From Styela clava (lineage: Eukaryota > Chordata > Ascidiacea > Stolidobranchia > Styelidae): DNA of 64,000 bases. The stretch is taken from positions 13,941,001 through 14,005,000 of the forward strand of contig NC_135258.1 of assembly GCF_964204865.1 (NCBI RefSeq), in the 5' to 3' direction. Both the position numbers and the translations under genes were made by a program. The notes beneath the pieces were generated by a model that was not told where the DNA came from, ran no database searches, and worked only from the letters and a program-made list of their open reading frames with translations. Each line of letters opens with the position of its first letter. Position 1 is the first letter of the stretch. This document shows positions 23,701 to 35,664 of the stretch, in pieces.

Positions 23701-26376
23701 TAGACGTTGTCTGATTTAAAAAAATAACAAATTGCATGAGATATGTTTTTAATATGCAATTAGTATTTCGTATTCAATCCATATTTCATATGCTGCCCAC
23801 CAATTTTTGTTGTTGTTGCGCCTCCAAAAAGTTTTTGTTGCGTTGTAGAGAATTAAAAATCTTTACTAATTGATTTATGTTCTTGATAAAAGTAAAAGAA
23901 AACTTTTGATTACAAGTCAGACACGATCAATTTTTAGAAACTTGAGATAAGTCAATCCGAGCGATTTACTAAATTTAAAATAGCATAATTAAAATATGAC
24001 AGTAGAAATCATTGTACGATTAATCTATCAGTTGTCGAGAGAAGTTACATGCGCGAGGGTGCAGACGTCTATCTGTTCTAGGTGGGCGTTTTCAGTTAAC
24101 GTTGTCATGTTCAAATAATTCATAGTTTATGCTATCATCAGCGTGTTTTGCGTCTTAAAAAATCTCATTCAAAATACCGAAATATATTATATTTTTTGAA
24201 TATTCTCACATGATTATGCATAGTCGCTGTACGAGCCGAGTGTATTTGGTGCTTGATAAAATTATTCCGTCTCGATATAACTAAAACTATATATATATAT
24301 ATGCAATAGCATACATATATGTGAAAATAAAAAACAGGCCACTTTACTTTACTCACAAGAATAATCGTATATAAAGTCTTGAATTACCTTTCTTCTGTGT
24401 AGACAAAAAACTTTGAACCTTGCGTGGATCTTTTTCTTAATCTCTTTATGAGTAGTTTCCACCATTGACTCACATTTCACTGTCAAAAATTATATATTCG
24501 TCCTGTAGTATGTTTCTTTGAATTGAACATTGAAATAATAACAGTTTTTTGATTCTATTCATGTGAAACCATATAATTATATTTCTCATATATTTTCTGG
24601 TGTATAATTTGGAATCTTATCTGAAATCATTTTAGAAAATTTTGCGCATGGTTCAAGGACGGTGACTTTTAGACGCAAAACATAAAAATCATTACTCTCA
24701 GTAATATTGACAGAAAAATTAAAGTACTCTCCGAGATATTTTTATTTTTGATTTAATTTTTATTATGATCAAAAAGCCAATAATATAAACGCTAATATGA
24801 ACAATAACAAATATGGAAAGGAGGATTTATTTACCATTGATTAAACAATTGTTACATTGGTTCGTTCAATACCATCAACATATTAGCAGCATTGATTGAA
24901 ATTGATTTCAAACCCTATTTTCATCAAATAATTACGATAAGATTCGGATAATTATATGTATTAGCATTCGTAGTTCATTAGGTAACTATAATCAAAAAAT
25001 ATGTTACGTGGGTATTTAGCGTTACATGTTTATTTAGTAAGATAGTGGGCTCCTAAGTGAAGTGATGATGGTTCAATGGTGTGAATGAGTATTTTTGTTA
25101 CCAACTTATTTCAAGTATAAAATCAGTTCAATAAGTTTTGATGGTGTTTTTGTTGCAGTGGGATTAATATATATAGTCAACCTTAGGCAAAGAGTTACAG
25201 TAGGTATATGTCATAGGATTCATAAAAATTGCTAGGAAATACGAAATAAATTTACTACATTTCGGATACAGTGTGCCCATAATGTACCGTGACTATTGTG
25301 AACTTTAATATCAGGTCATCTACTTGCGAAGTAAAAACAAAGTTAGTTTAAAAATCGAACTACCTCTTTATTAATATTCTAAGATGTCAAATTGCCGGAT
25401 GTTGAACGTTGCCATTTTTCTCAATATAGATATCGAATTTTGATTGGCAATTTGTCAATTTTTCGCGACAAGATAAGTTAACTTTTCACGTCAATATACG
25501 TTTACCCAAAAGTCATTTTTGTTCTTTCAATAACGATTTTTATGTTTTTTGTGAAATGTTCCGTGATTATTTATCATGACGGTTAGGATAAGCAAGAGGT
25601 AATCATATTAATATATTCAAAGTGTCCTAACGATGCGGCGTACTGATTTAAAATAGTGAGGTGGAAACTATATGTGCACAAAAACGACCACCATCTCTGG
25701 TTGTATCAAGATTTGTTAGAGTTGTCATCTGGTATAATTTGGACCAACCTTGGAAAGAAGATTTTGCAAGTATAATCCCAAGCTATTCAAAAGAAATGAG
25801 ACGACAATAATATAAACAAGAGAGCGACCTCAGATATATGGACAAGAATGCCAAAACGAAGTATAACGCTATCTAATCTTTCACATTACCGATACGGTAG
25901 GCTAGCGTAGTCTTCGCACGTGGACGCAAACCAAACACGGAACCGCCACAAGGTGCGCAATTTTTAATTTTGATGACGTCATCACACACAATAAAAAACG
26001 AATCCTAGAAGAACACGAACATGAAAAAGAATTCTAACAACAACATAATAACAAAATTTTCACTCCGTGTTCAATAAGAGTATGTAAAATATATCCAATC
26101 AGGCAATTTAGACCCTGCTATTGTTAAATTGTTTCTTCTTCTCTCATACACGATTGCATACATCGATAGTAAGTTTGACTAGCAGTTTTGGGTTGACTAA
26201 TTTTGTCACATTTTTTAGGTTTTCTGCTTATTTCTCCTGAACAGTTATTAATTTATATTAAACGTTGCTTAAAGCACTGCATTTAATTACAGATGCATTT
26301 TACAGTTTATACATATTTTATGGAACTAGATAGTAGCTAAAATTATAAGAAAAAATTTGTTTTGGAAATACCACTC

Positions 26377-28828
26377 ATGTATAGTGGATCGGATAGTCAA
26401 AAAATGGGTGCACCGTCATCACAGAAGTTTATGGAAGTATCGGGAGGTAAAACTACAATAATGCGGACACAGTCTTCAAAACAAACGCCAGAAAATCGTG
26501 AAAATAAGACTCGTAGAATTGCAACATTTCCGACGATATTGAAATATGATATTGTAAACGTTCATAACATTCATATTCCCGAATTAGTCCCCGATTCTCG
26601 TCTTGAAAAACACATTCCTATGCCGTACAACAAAGCAGCCAATTTGCGTTGTAATCGATTTTACATAAATTTATCAAAAGATAAACCGTTATCTAAAACG
26701 TCCAGGGCTAAAACTAAAAACATGCAAAATGTAACTAACAATTTGACAAAAAATTTAGGACCTGTTTCAAAACCTTTCTCCGAAAAGCGCAATCGATTTC
26801 AAAAACACAGAAATCAAAAATCATCAAGATTTTTAACAACCGAACCTGAAGGCCACAGTGAGCGCCAACTGGAAAGAGCCAAATCAGTTCCTACAAGACA
26901 ATTCACAGCTTCTGAATTCTCCCAGCATAATAGACGTCAACGTAGCAAAAGCGATAGCGTGGTCAAAGAGCAACCACGACTGAATAATTTCAATGCTGAT
27001 AAAAATCACAGTCATCGTCTTGCTACAATCGTATACCGTCAAACATTTGAAGACGGCCGTACAATTAAAATATACAACAATGCCACCAGGCCTTCTGCAG
27101 GCCGATGTCGATCGAAAAAAGCTGCTTCCGCTTCAGTTATTAAGTCTTCATCGTATACAAGCTCCAAATACCTCAGCCTTTGTTATGGGTGTTTGGGAGA
27201 TACCGGTAGTGAATCAAGCGATTTATCATCTGGCGAAGAAGACGATGAAGGTATATATATTACATTGCTTGTTGGTATTCCACAAACCATTCACAAGCCT
27301 CGTTTGATTACGTTTGTATTCGCTGAACAAAACGAATTCTGCGATAGCTGCAGTGAAAAACAAATTTGAATTTTCTTGTATGCAAATAGGTGGAATCATT
27401 CAACGTGGGTAAATTGACAAAGGAGAATATCTGGCAAAACGGTGTTCAATAAGCCAGCTTTAGATACATCAGTATACTGTAACGTAATATGCAAGTAGTC
27501 AGAAGATTACTAAAATGCTGTGAGTTCTATATTAAGCATGAATTTTAAATTAAAAGCGAGGTCGGTAAAACGTAAATTTAAAAAAAAAGTAACTTTGATA
27601 CAGTTTGATGAGAAATTGAGTTCCAGATTTTCAATAATTTGTTTAATGGATGCTGATTATAATCAGTTAGCAGTCCTACGGTTGGGCCGAATTTTTCAGT
27701 ACTTTGAAGTCAATAAAAAATTACAGCAGCGTTTTCATTTCGAAATAGGAAGTGACACCGACAATGGCGCAGAAGGAAAAGCGTCTTGTCAGCTAGAAAT
27801 CGAACAAGGTTCAGTAGAAAGCGAAGATGATGATGGAGATAGTACCGGTACTGAGACCGATGAAGAAGAATCGATCGATTCGAGAGCCTCTGATTGCAGG
27901 TAATATATGCCAAACAAATGCTCGTTACTTTTTAGCAATTATCAAATTCTCTGAAGCTGTCAATGTATACTTTTGTATTCTGGTTACACACTATTGAAGG
28001 AGTTTACTTTACCTGGCTTAACGTGTCAGCAGTATGTCGGCTACTAGTGTAACAGTAAACTGATTTTTCATCCGCTTGGAGTGATTATCAAGACGAAAAT
28101 CTTTTAAAAAGGCCTTCTGTGTCACAAACTTAAATTGTTCAAAATTACCCGCTCGCGACCATAAGATATTCAGTCACCTGTTGCAACATGTGCCGCCGAG
28201 TTAACGTATTGCTAAATGCGTGTAGATTGCTTTGGTAACATTCAATGGAAATATTGATGGTTTACGTATACTATAATATAAAATAAAAAGTAAAATCGTT
28301 TTATAATTCTTGTTTCACTTAAATTCTATGATATACTTTTCTTAAACTAATTGTTAATTTTCAGTTCTTTATTCGATGAGGAATTGGTGCTGTATGATAC
28401 ACAGGGCGGGGCAGATGGATGTGTAAATGATACTGATGATGATTTCAACTATGACAGAGGATGCCGGGATGGCGTGGATGGTATATAAAGATCGAGAAAA
28501 ACCTCGATTTTACATATCTAAATACTTTTACATATTATCATCTGCCTATAATGCGAACGTTTTTTTTAATTTGACCCAAGAGACAGTGTTTTCTCGTTGA
28601 TTGGATTAAAAAATGAGCAAGTGATTTCAAACCTTGAAAAATGGCAATATCCATCTTATCTAAATTGAAGTTATTTCAATAAAATTAAGGACGTTTTGGT
28701 AAGAAGCAATGGTGCTTGTTTTATCGCTCTAACACTTTTCTCCAACAGTTCCCATTTTACTTTCAGATGCAGACGACGAAAAAGACGAACTTGACTCAAT
28801 ATTTGCTATGTCTGATATATATGATTGA
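26377..28828 (+). CDS. unrecognised basic/Ser-rich protein with acidic C-terminal region (4 exons)
   Basis: I do not recognise this gene. The proposed exons are 26377-27250, 27749-27899 (alternative start 27674), 28365-28480 and 28767-28828, with phases 1, 2, 1; the product is about 400 residues (425 with the longer exon 2). The first 290 residues are basic and Ser/Thr/Asn-rich, with KSVPTRQF and RRQRSKSDS segments that look like basophilic kinase sites. They also hold a more ordered patch around LATIVYRQTFEDGRTIKIY. From the end of exon 1 onward the protein is acidic (SSDLSSGEEDDEG, VESEDDDGDS, ETDEEESIDS, DDADDEKDELDS). No signal peptide or membrane segment is visible. Frame and composition carry across three splice junctions, which supports the model. 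Reading through the first donor gives an alternative 330-residue form ending at 27369. Upstream non-coding exons are possible. Confidence 0.62.
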
Positions 28829-30940
28829 AACGACGGATTATTTATTGTTATCAGATCTTGGGAAAATGATTAATATTATCGCCATATTTGTTTATGCTTA
28901 TGCTTCTTACCACATTTATGTATTGGCTAACAGTTATATCAATGTTGATGAATAATAATAAGAAGAAGTTAAAAAGAAATACTAACATGATGATCATCAA
29001 AAACAAAATACCAAAACGATTCAAAAATGATTGTCATGTATTGAAATTGTGCAAATATTTATTATATTTTGAAACATCATACGAATATCACGCATTGTTT
29101 ATTTAATATTCGAGTATGCCATATTAGACAATAGTGAGGTTGATGTTCAAACGAAAATCATTCTTTTAAAAGCTAATAAGATAGTGTTAACAAGAGATCC
29201 ATACTCAGATATATGGACACCAGGGTCAAAACGAAGTAGTATCAAATCTTCTACAGTACACTGAGTACAGGTAGTCTGGACGCCAGATCACTGCAATACG
29301 CTCGCGAGACCGCCAAACGGTGCTCAATTTTTAATTCTGATGACTTTTGCGCACAAAACTTCATAGTGAGAAGGGGATTCTAAGAGCCGACAGAATTCTT
29401 TGAAATAAATAAAAATAATACCCTTTTTGCGACAACAAAAATCTTTAACCATAGAACACACAAAGCAATGGGTTCAGTAGTTTTCTGTCCAATAACAGAT
29501 TCAAATATTTAAAGTAAAAGGACGCGAAGTGGACCTATGAATCTTTTCGTTAATATGTTGTTGTTGGTATTCTTTTTCTCGTTGGACACGAAGTGAACCT
29601 ATAGATCGTTTTCTTCTTCTAATTATTATGTTGTTGTTGATGATAGTGGTATTCTTTTTCTTGTTGTCATAGTTGTTGCGAAAAATCGCTTCAGTCTTTT
29701 ACTACTGAACCAATTGCTTTAAAATTTTTAATGATTAAAAATTGCTGTTGTCACTATGCGGCTATTGCTCTTATTTATTTCAAAAATTTCTGTGGGCTCT
29801 ATTGGATTCGTTTTTCACGAAATATAACGTCATCAAAATAAAAACAAACTGCGCACCTTGTGGCTGTTCCACGTTTGCGTTCGCGATCGTTGCGATTTGG
29901 AAATAGGTCGAAGTCAGGAAGACTACGGTGCCGATACTGTAAAAGATTTAAAATAGTGCTACCGTGTTTTCCCAAAAATAAGACCTAGCCTGAATTTAAA
30001 AAATGATTTATATATATATATATATATATGACATCCCCCAAAAATAAGCCCTAATGTCATTTTTCGGAACAAACTTGAAATAAGACTCAGTCTTATTTTG
30101 GGGGAAACACGATACTTCGTTTTGGCTTTCGTGTCCACATATTAAAGCATTGCTCTCTTTTTATTACTATTATTATTGGAAGGAGAGGTTTACGCGCTGT
30201 AGTCTGGAGAGCAAATTGAAGCAAGTCCAGGGCCAAAGAGGGTCAATGGATCATTTTGCAAAATTGTTGTGAAAAAATCGTCTTTATCTGCATCTAATAT
30301 GTCTGTTATAACATGCACGATGACAAGTGCGACAACGTTGTCGGGGGATTTCGCTGAACTTGAGCACTATCCATCGTTTAAGAGTGAAAATTGACGTCAT
30401 TTCTCCGGTGCGTTTTCACTAAAATATTCTGTTGCATTACGCAATCGATTTGTTTTTATATCTATGTCCAGGTGGAAAACGAGTGACATTCAGTTAAAAA
30501 TAATTGTTTATTTATCCAATGCGTATATATCGATTTGTGTGTCATCTTTCCCCTTTGTCAAAATTTTCGTTTCAGTAACTAAGATGTGCTATATATTTTA
30601 CACGTTGACGGTGAACGATTTAGAAACATTTGAAATATAAATTCAATTGCATTAATGGATTAGTATTATGAAGCAGTTGAAACGGCGCACTCGTATTTCC
30701 ATTTGATTTCGCCGACCGGTAATAAATATATTATATATATTGTATATTACCCCTCATCTTTAATTGCGATCAGGTCCAGATAAAATAATTTTCAAAAAAG
30801 AAGACAGCCGCAAAACTGCAATTCCGATTACGTTATTTCGTTGAATATCAAAATTGACTTCATTTGGACTAAAGATTTCCTACGGAGAGCATCGCATTCA
30901 AAATGGCAGTTGCTAATATTTTCAAAATATTATTCGTAAC
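28829..30940. other. intergenic region with repeat copies
   Basis: No gene seen. It contains members of the dispersed atatatggacac repeat family: one near 29188-29400 in + orientation, related tails at 29515-29700 (gaagtgaacctatagatcg), and an inverted copy at about 29810-30160 interrupted by a separate MITE at 29960-30112. Short AT-rich frames at 28716-29106 overlap exon 4 of the upstream gene and are not convincing. Confidence 0.5.
29960..30112. mobile_element. small palindromic MITE inserted in an older repeat
   Basis: The inverted ends are CCGTGTTTTCCC.AAAATAAGAC and the matching reverse strand at 30078-30112. Internal (TA)n occupies 30010-30029. The flanks are the two halves of an inverted atatatggacac-family repeat, which show the insertion. 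A degraded relative lies at 13591-13670. Duplication length could not be fixed. Confidence 0.6.
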
Positions 30941-33900
30941 ATGAAAATTAAGATGCTATTTGGATCTATTTTAAAGAACTTTTTTGTTGTCATTGCACTC
31001 TTCTCTTGTGGTAAGTTTTCGAATACAGATGGCAAATATGTATAATGGAAAATTCTAAAATTCTAATCGAATATTGCTAGTTAAGAGTAATATTTTATTT
31101 AGATTGAAATTTACTTGAAGTACAAAATTTAAATAAGAAGATTAATTTTTCTTTAACAGTTGCAAACTGCTGGTTCTATGATAAAAATTGGAGCGCAAAT
31201 GGTAAGTTTTTGTTTCAAGCATGGGTGTTTTTCGAGCCAAGATTATTAATGGAAATTTGGATTAGAATTATCTTATCTCTGGTTCTTGTTGAGATTTTTC
31301 ACAGAAACTTACATAAGAACAACTCAGAAGTAATAAAAAACGATTTTTTGCTGATACGTATAGCCTATGCCATCGAAAAGAAGTAAGCATTAAATAATTC
31401 TGTAATGGCAGTTATAGTGCAAACTATGTATATGCAATGACTAGGAAAGGTATATGTACAGGCAAAACTACGCATTTATTATATAAACTAAACTATAAAG
31501 TTTGAAAAGAAGGGTATTTATTTCGAAGAGAACAATCATGATATATAGAGGCGATCGGTTTAAATTGATAACATCTTCCAACTTGTTTTATTTATGACTT
31601 GTTCAGGAAACAGAACTACTACCATAACCTATTATTACTACATTAATGGATCGTGGGTTGCTTCAACTACAATAAAGCCTGCTACAAATGGTAATTAAGA
31701 TAAATTTTGACTGACATTGAATTTAAAAAACGCATATAAATATAAATGGTTTTGAAAATTTTATTGTTTGTATATTGTATTCTGAATATTCAAGTATTGG
31801 CACAAATTCGATGCAGTAGTTGTGTTGGATTTCTACGCTTGAAACCGATGAAGGCTTGAATATAATGGCTCACACGTTACACATACAAGACAAAAGTAGG
31901 CAAATAAATTATCTGAACAATCTTATGAACTCATTTGCCGTATTTGGGTGCGTCGTCGTTATAAAATTCTAAACCTGGTTACGAACTCATTTATTTGAGC
32001 GACGATACGCTGATACCCTTTTGACGAAGTTGATGGTCATTAAAAAACGAGATTTTTGTGAAGATATTATTTCTCTTTGCTACGGTACATATATATGATT
32101 AAATCCAAGCAAACTGTATTAAAATTGAAAAGTAATAAACTGCTCAATATTTGGTTTATCGCGTATTCAGTTTGAAAACAGTTTAAACAATCAAAAACCA
32201 GGGTCAAAAGTTTTGCGTTTTGTACATGTGTTAACGGTTCCGTTACATTTGAACCCACGTACATTTGAACCCATGACAATTGCACCTGTATGCTATTGCA
32301 CCTATGGATTTTTTTTTGTTTCACGGATAGTTAAACCCATACTAACCCTAACCCATGGGTTTTAGCACCTGCATATAGATTGAACCCGTGGATATACGCA
32401 TGGGTTCAAATGTACATGGGTTCAAATGTACGGTCACCGTGTTAACGCTTGTATTGCGCTTGAAATGAAACCTGTGGTTTATAAGAACTTTAGGATTCGT
32501 CGACCGGATTTACCATCATGTTTTATTATGTATAGGATTTTACGGGAAAGGATTTCACATATTCATTTCGGAATCCGAGACACACAAGATTTTTTTATGG
32601 AATTTTTTTATTAATGTAACGTTACAGGTGGTGGGAATGAGTTGACAACTGTGCCGAGAACTGACCACATTGAAGCTACTACTGCTATGACTTCAATTGG
32701 CTCAGGATCTGGTAAATACATTTTTCTTTTGCTCCATTGGCAACATTATACTTTTCAGATAAGAAAAGGGCGATTGCATGAACGAAATTTGCTGACAATA
32801 GTATTGTCCTGATTATTTGGTTTCTGCGAGACTAACTACTTATCCTTCTTCTATGCGTTTGTGCCGGTAGATCCGTATGCATATATTGCAAGGATGCTGT
32901 AGCAAGAGTAGAGATACCAATCCTAAGGGATTCAAGAGTCTTGCTGCACACTAGCACAAATATATTTCTGTAACGTTTCGTCTGACCAAGGTCAGACTTC
33001 TTCAGACATACATAGTTCAACTATAATAGTATTGTCATTACTATTTTTTGTTAATTCAGGTCCGACTGACAAAACTGTCCAAGCCCAATTCGTTGAAGAG
33101 ATAAGTAACACAGAGTCTGTAAGTACATACTTACATTACATACCTTTAGCTTTTCAATATAGCTTAAATTAGGCACTGCCTGTGTTGTTATTCATTATAT
33201 ATATTACCCTCGCAGATGTATTTTAGTGTTTTTAAATAGTCTTTTTTGTGAAATGTTACAATCATATTTTTGCCCGTCCATCACATAGGTTTCTGATACA
33301 AATGCAATACTTGATCGTTTGCAAACGTCACACTTGACGTCATCCGAGAAAAACGAAGTTGTATCAAACTTGATGGATGTTGTTGAACAACAAGTATCTG
33401 TATCGACTGACAATACAAAAATCAGTGCAAATGAATTAATCTCAGTCTTTGATCGGATTGAAAACTTCGTTTCCATTTTAGACGAAGATAAAGTTGAGGT
33501 TAGTGTTAAATCTTGATTAACGCAACTACCGGTACGTCAAGTAAATTTTTCTATAAAATGATCAGTTAGGTAGGTGTAGGGTTGAATATATTATGGTCCC
33601 AATTACCATTAAAATGGCTTCCTCTGTAAAGGGCATATGGTATGCTCTATAGTCTACAATCTACATCACTCTACATCCACAGTACCGTCTACTGTAAAAC
33701 TGAGTTCATATCGCCAGTTCTTGTTTGGCTGGTTCGTACGTTAGTAAATCTGCAATCATGACTCCGATTAGCTCCGTACTCCTCTTCATGTAAGAATCCA
33801 TAATCTTTACCAAATTAAATTCATTAATAGTTTATAGTTTTTTAAATCAAATTTTCGATAATAAAAGTAAGTCAAACTTCGCTTTAGGAAGGTTGGCCTC

Positions 33901-35664
33901 ACCCAATTTTTACACCGTGAATGAATCTTGAGTATATATAGATCTAAAATCGACTTGTTATGAAATATATGTTCATTCAATATTTTCTTGTTTCAATGCA
34001 AGAAATTTCTGCAATTTTCGACGAATGCTTTGGCCGATGCTTTGGTCAATGAAACGGAAAACGATGAAAATATAGAAGAATTGAGCTCTGTTGCCGTTAA
34101 AATTGAGAACTACGCCGTTGCATCTACGCGACGACTTCTAGACTTAAGTTCGAATGGAGGAAAATCAGCAGTGGCTCTGAATCTGGAGTATGTAGACATT
34201 TTCTACACTTAAATTGCTTTGAAGCATATCACGTGCGTCCCCCATTTTGAAAACAAAAGAGCTGGAAGAGTATGATCCAACTGCTGTCTACATACGGTAG
34301 AATTGCTGGATCTCGTGATACGTTTTTACGATGCTTGATACTGATAGTAATTAATGCGAACGTACCGGTCTACGTGATGGTACAAAGATTGAACAATCGA
34401 ACGTGGCGTTAGAACCCGTAAGCTTGCGCGAACATACCAGGCCTAGTTGCAATGCCGGTACTATAGTTGAAATGAACGTGACGTATGAGCGTTTGATATA
34501 TGAACCAAAAACCATTTTGCAAAAATAGATATGTAATGTTGGATTTATAGAACTTTTTTGTGTATCACTGCCCATATATATTTAAAATTTATTTGAGGCC
34601 CTCGATTGGGCCGCGCCCACGGTTTGCTGGCCACTGCTCTAGATCTTCAATAACATCTGAAACCCGTAATATATCTACCCCCTATTCCTATTCAAATTCA
34701 CAAAGAAGAATTGTCGGTATTTTGAGTTCAACAACGCACTGTTCCCAGAAATGTCTTATTTTCTAATCCCATTGTAAAGATATACTGATTACACATTTTT
34801 TACATCTATAACAGATCGGTGAACGTGGTTGGCTGTAATGCCGGAAGTGAAGAATGTCTTCTTTCCTCTGGAGGTTCTGAAATTGGACCTGTGATAAGTG
34901 ATTCTACTTTCCGTGTAACTTACATTCAACATAAAAAATTCTCAGTGACGTCATCAGTGGGCTCACAAATTGTCTCTGCGACTGTCGAAGACATTAATTC
35001 CAATAGAATTTCGTTACCAGTGAATTTCGTCTTGAAACATGAAAAGGTAATACCGACATATGGGAAAACTAATATTAATACTATATAATATATGGGTATT
35101 CTAAATTGTTCAACGAACATGATAGGCAATGACGCGCCCAATATCTAGTTGAGTGGAAGGTCATCCAATAATTATAGAAAGTGACGTCATAATAGATTTT
35201 TCACATTTGTCTAGATTGGAATGCAAAACTCAAGTTATAGAGTTATAGACAATATACAGATGCATCACAAACGGGTTGAGTTTAATGTTTTCTGCGATAG
35301 GTTTTAATGAAAAAGCTTCTCGCCCTCGGAAAAGAATGTTTTCCTAAATAATTTCGATTTATTTCAGAAAATAATGTATTTGACACTTTTCTATTCTAAT
35401 ATTTATGAGATGTATTGTTGTTGTTCATTTAATATCTAAATGTTTATAAATATGTTTAAATTGAAACGATATTATCGCCAATGTTTTGGTATACCCCAAC
35501 AGGATGTCGGCTTTTTCATCCCTGAATGTGGATTTATTGACGCGGTGAATAACGTTTGGTCAAAAGATGGATGCAGTGTTATTTCAACTAATGTAACACA
35601 TACCAGATGTTCCTGTAATCACATGACGAATTTCGCAATATTGTTTTTGCATTCTGACATCAAG
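30941..35664 (+). other. adhesion GPCR extracellular exons 1-9
   Basis: Exons 30941-31010, 31160-31201, 31607-31690, 32628-32711, 33060-33118, 33289-33498, 34003-34187, 34815-35046 and 35503-35664. Exons 1-4 all end in phase 1 and exons 2-4 are symmetric (42, 84 and 84 nt), so stalk cassettes could be skipped without frame loss. Exon 6 encodes a helix-rich segment (ILDRLQTSHLTSSEKNEVV) typical of the helical GAIN subdomain. Exon 8 gives the beta-rich part with GCNAGSEEC. Exon 9 is the GPS. Confidence 0.88.

Larger units (their letters stand above)
19053..26376. other. intergenic region, 7.3 kb, no gene seen
   Basis: The first 0.9 kb is the end of Rab unit C, including AATAAA at 19348. Homology to units A and B stops near 19983. 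The rest is AT-rich with no spliceable coding run on either strand. It holds a foldback repeat (19608-19732), a MITE (20519-20750) and, near 25806, a copy of a dispersed family with the motif atatatggaca. An aattttgatgacgtcatcac segment near 25969 belongs to that copy. Confidence 0.5.

Noticed and set aside
24165-24356. Small minus-strand frame with a Tyr/Ile-rich hydrophobic run
   Set aside because: Low-complexity AT-rich DNA including a (TA)n tract; no splice partners.
28716-29106. Hydrophobic frames downstream of the acidic-protein gene
   Set aside because: They overlap the last exon (28767-28828) in another frame, and the rest is AT-rich.
32067-32324. Minus-strand 85-codon frame
   Set aside because: Runs into the MITE at 32236 and lies in a GPCR intron.
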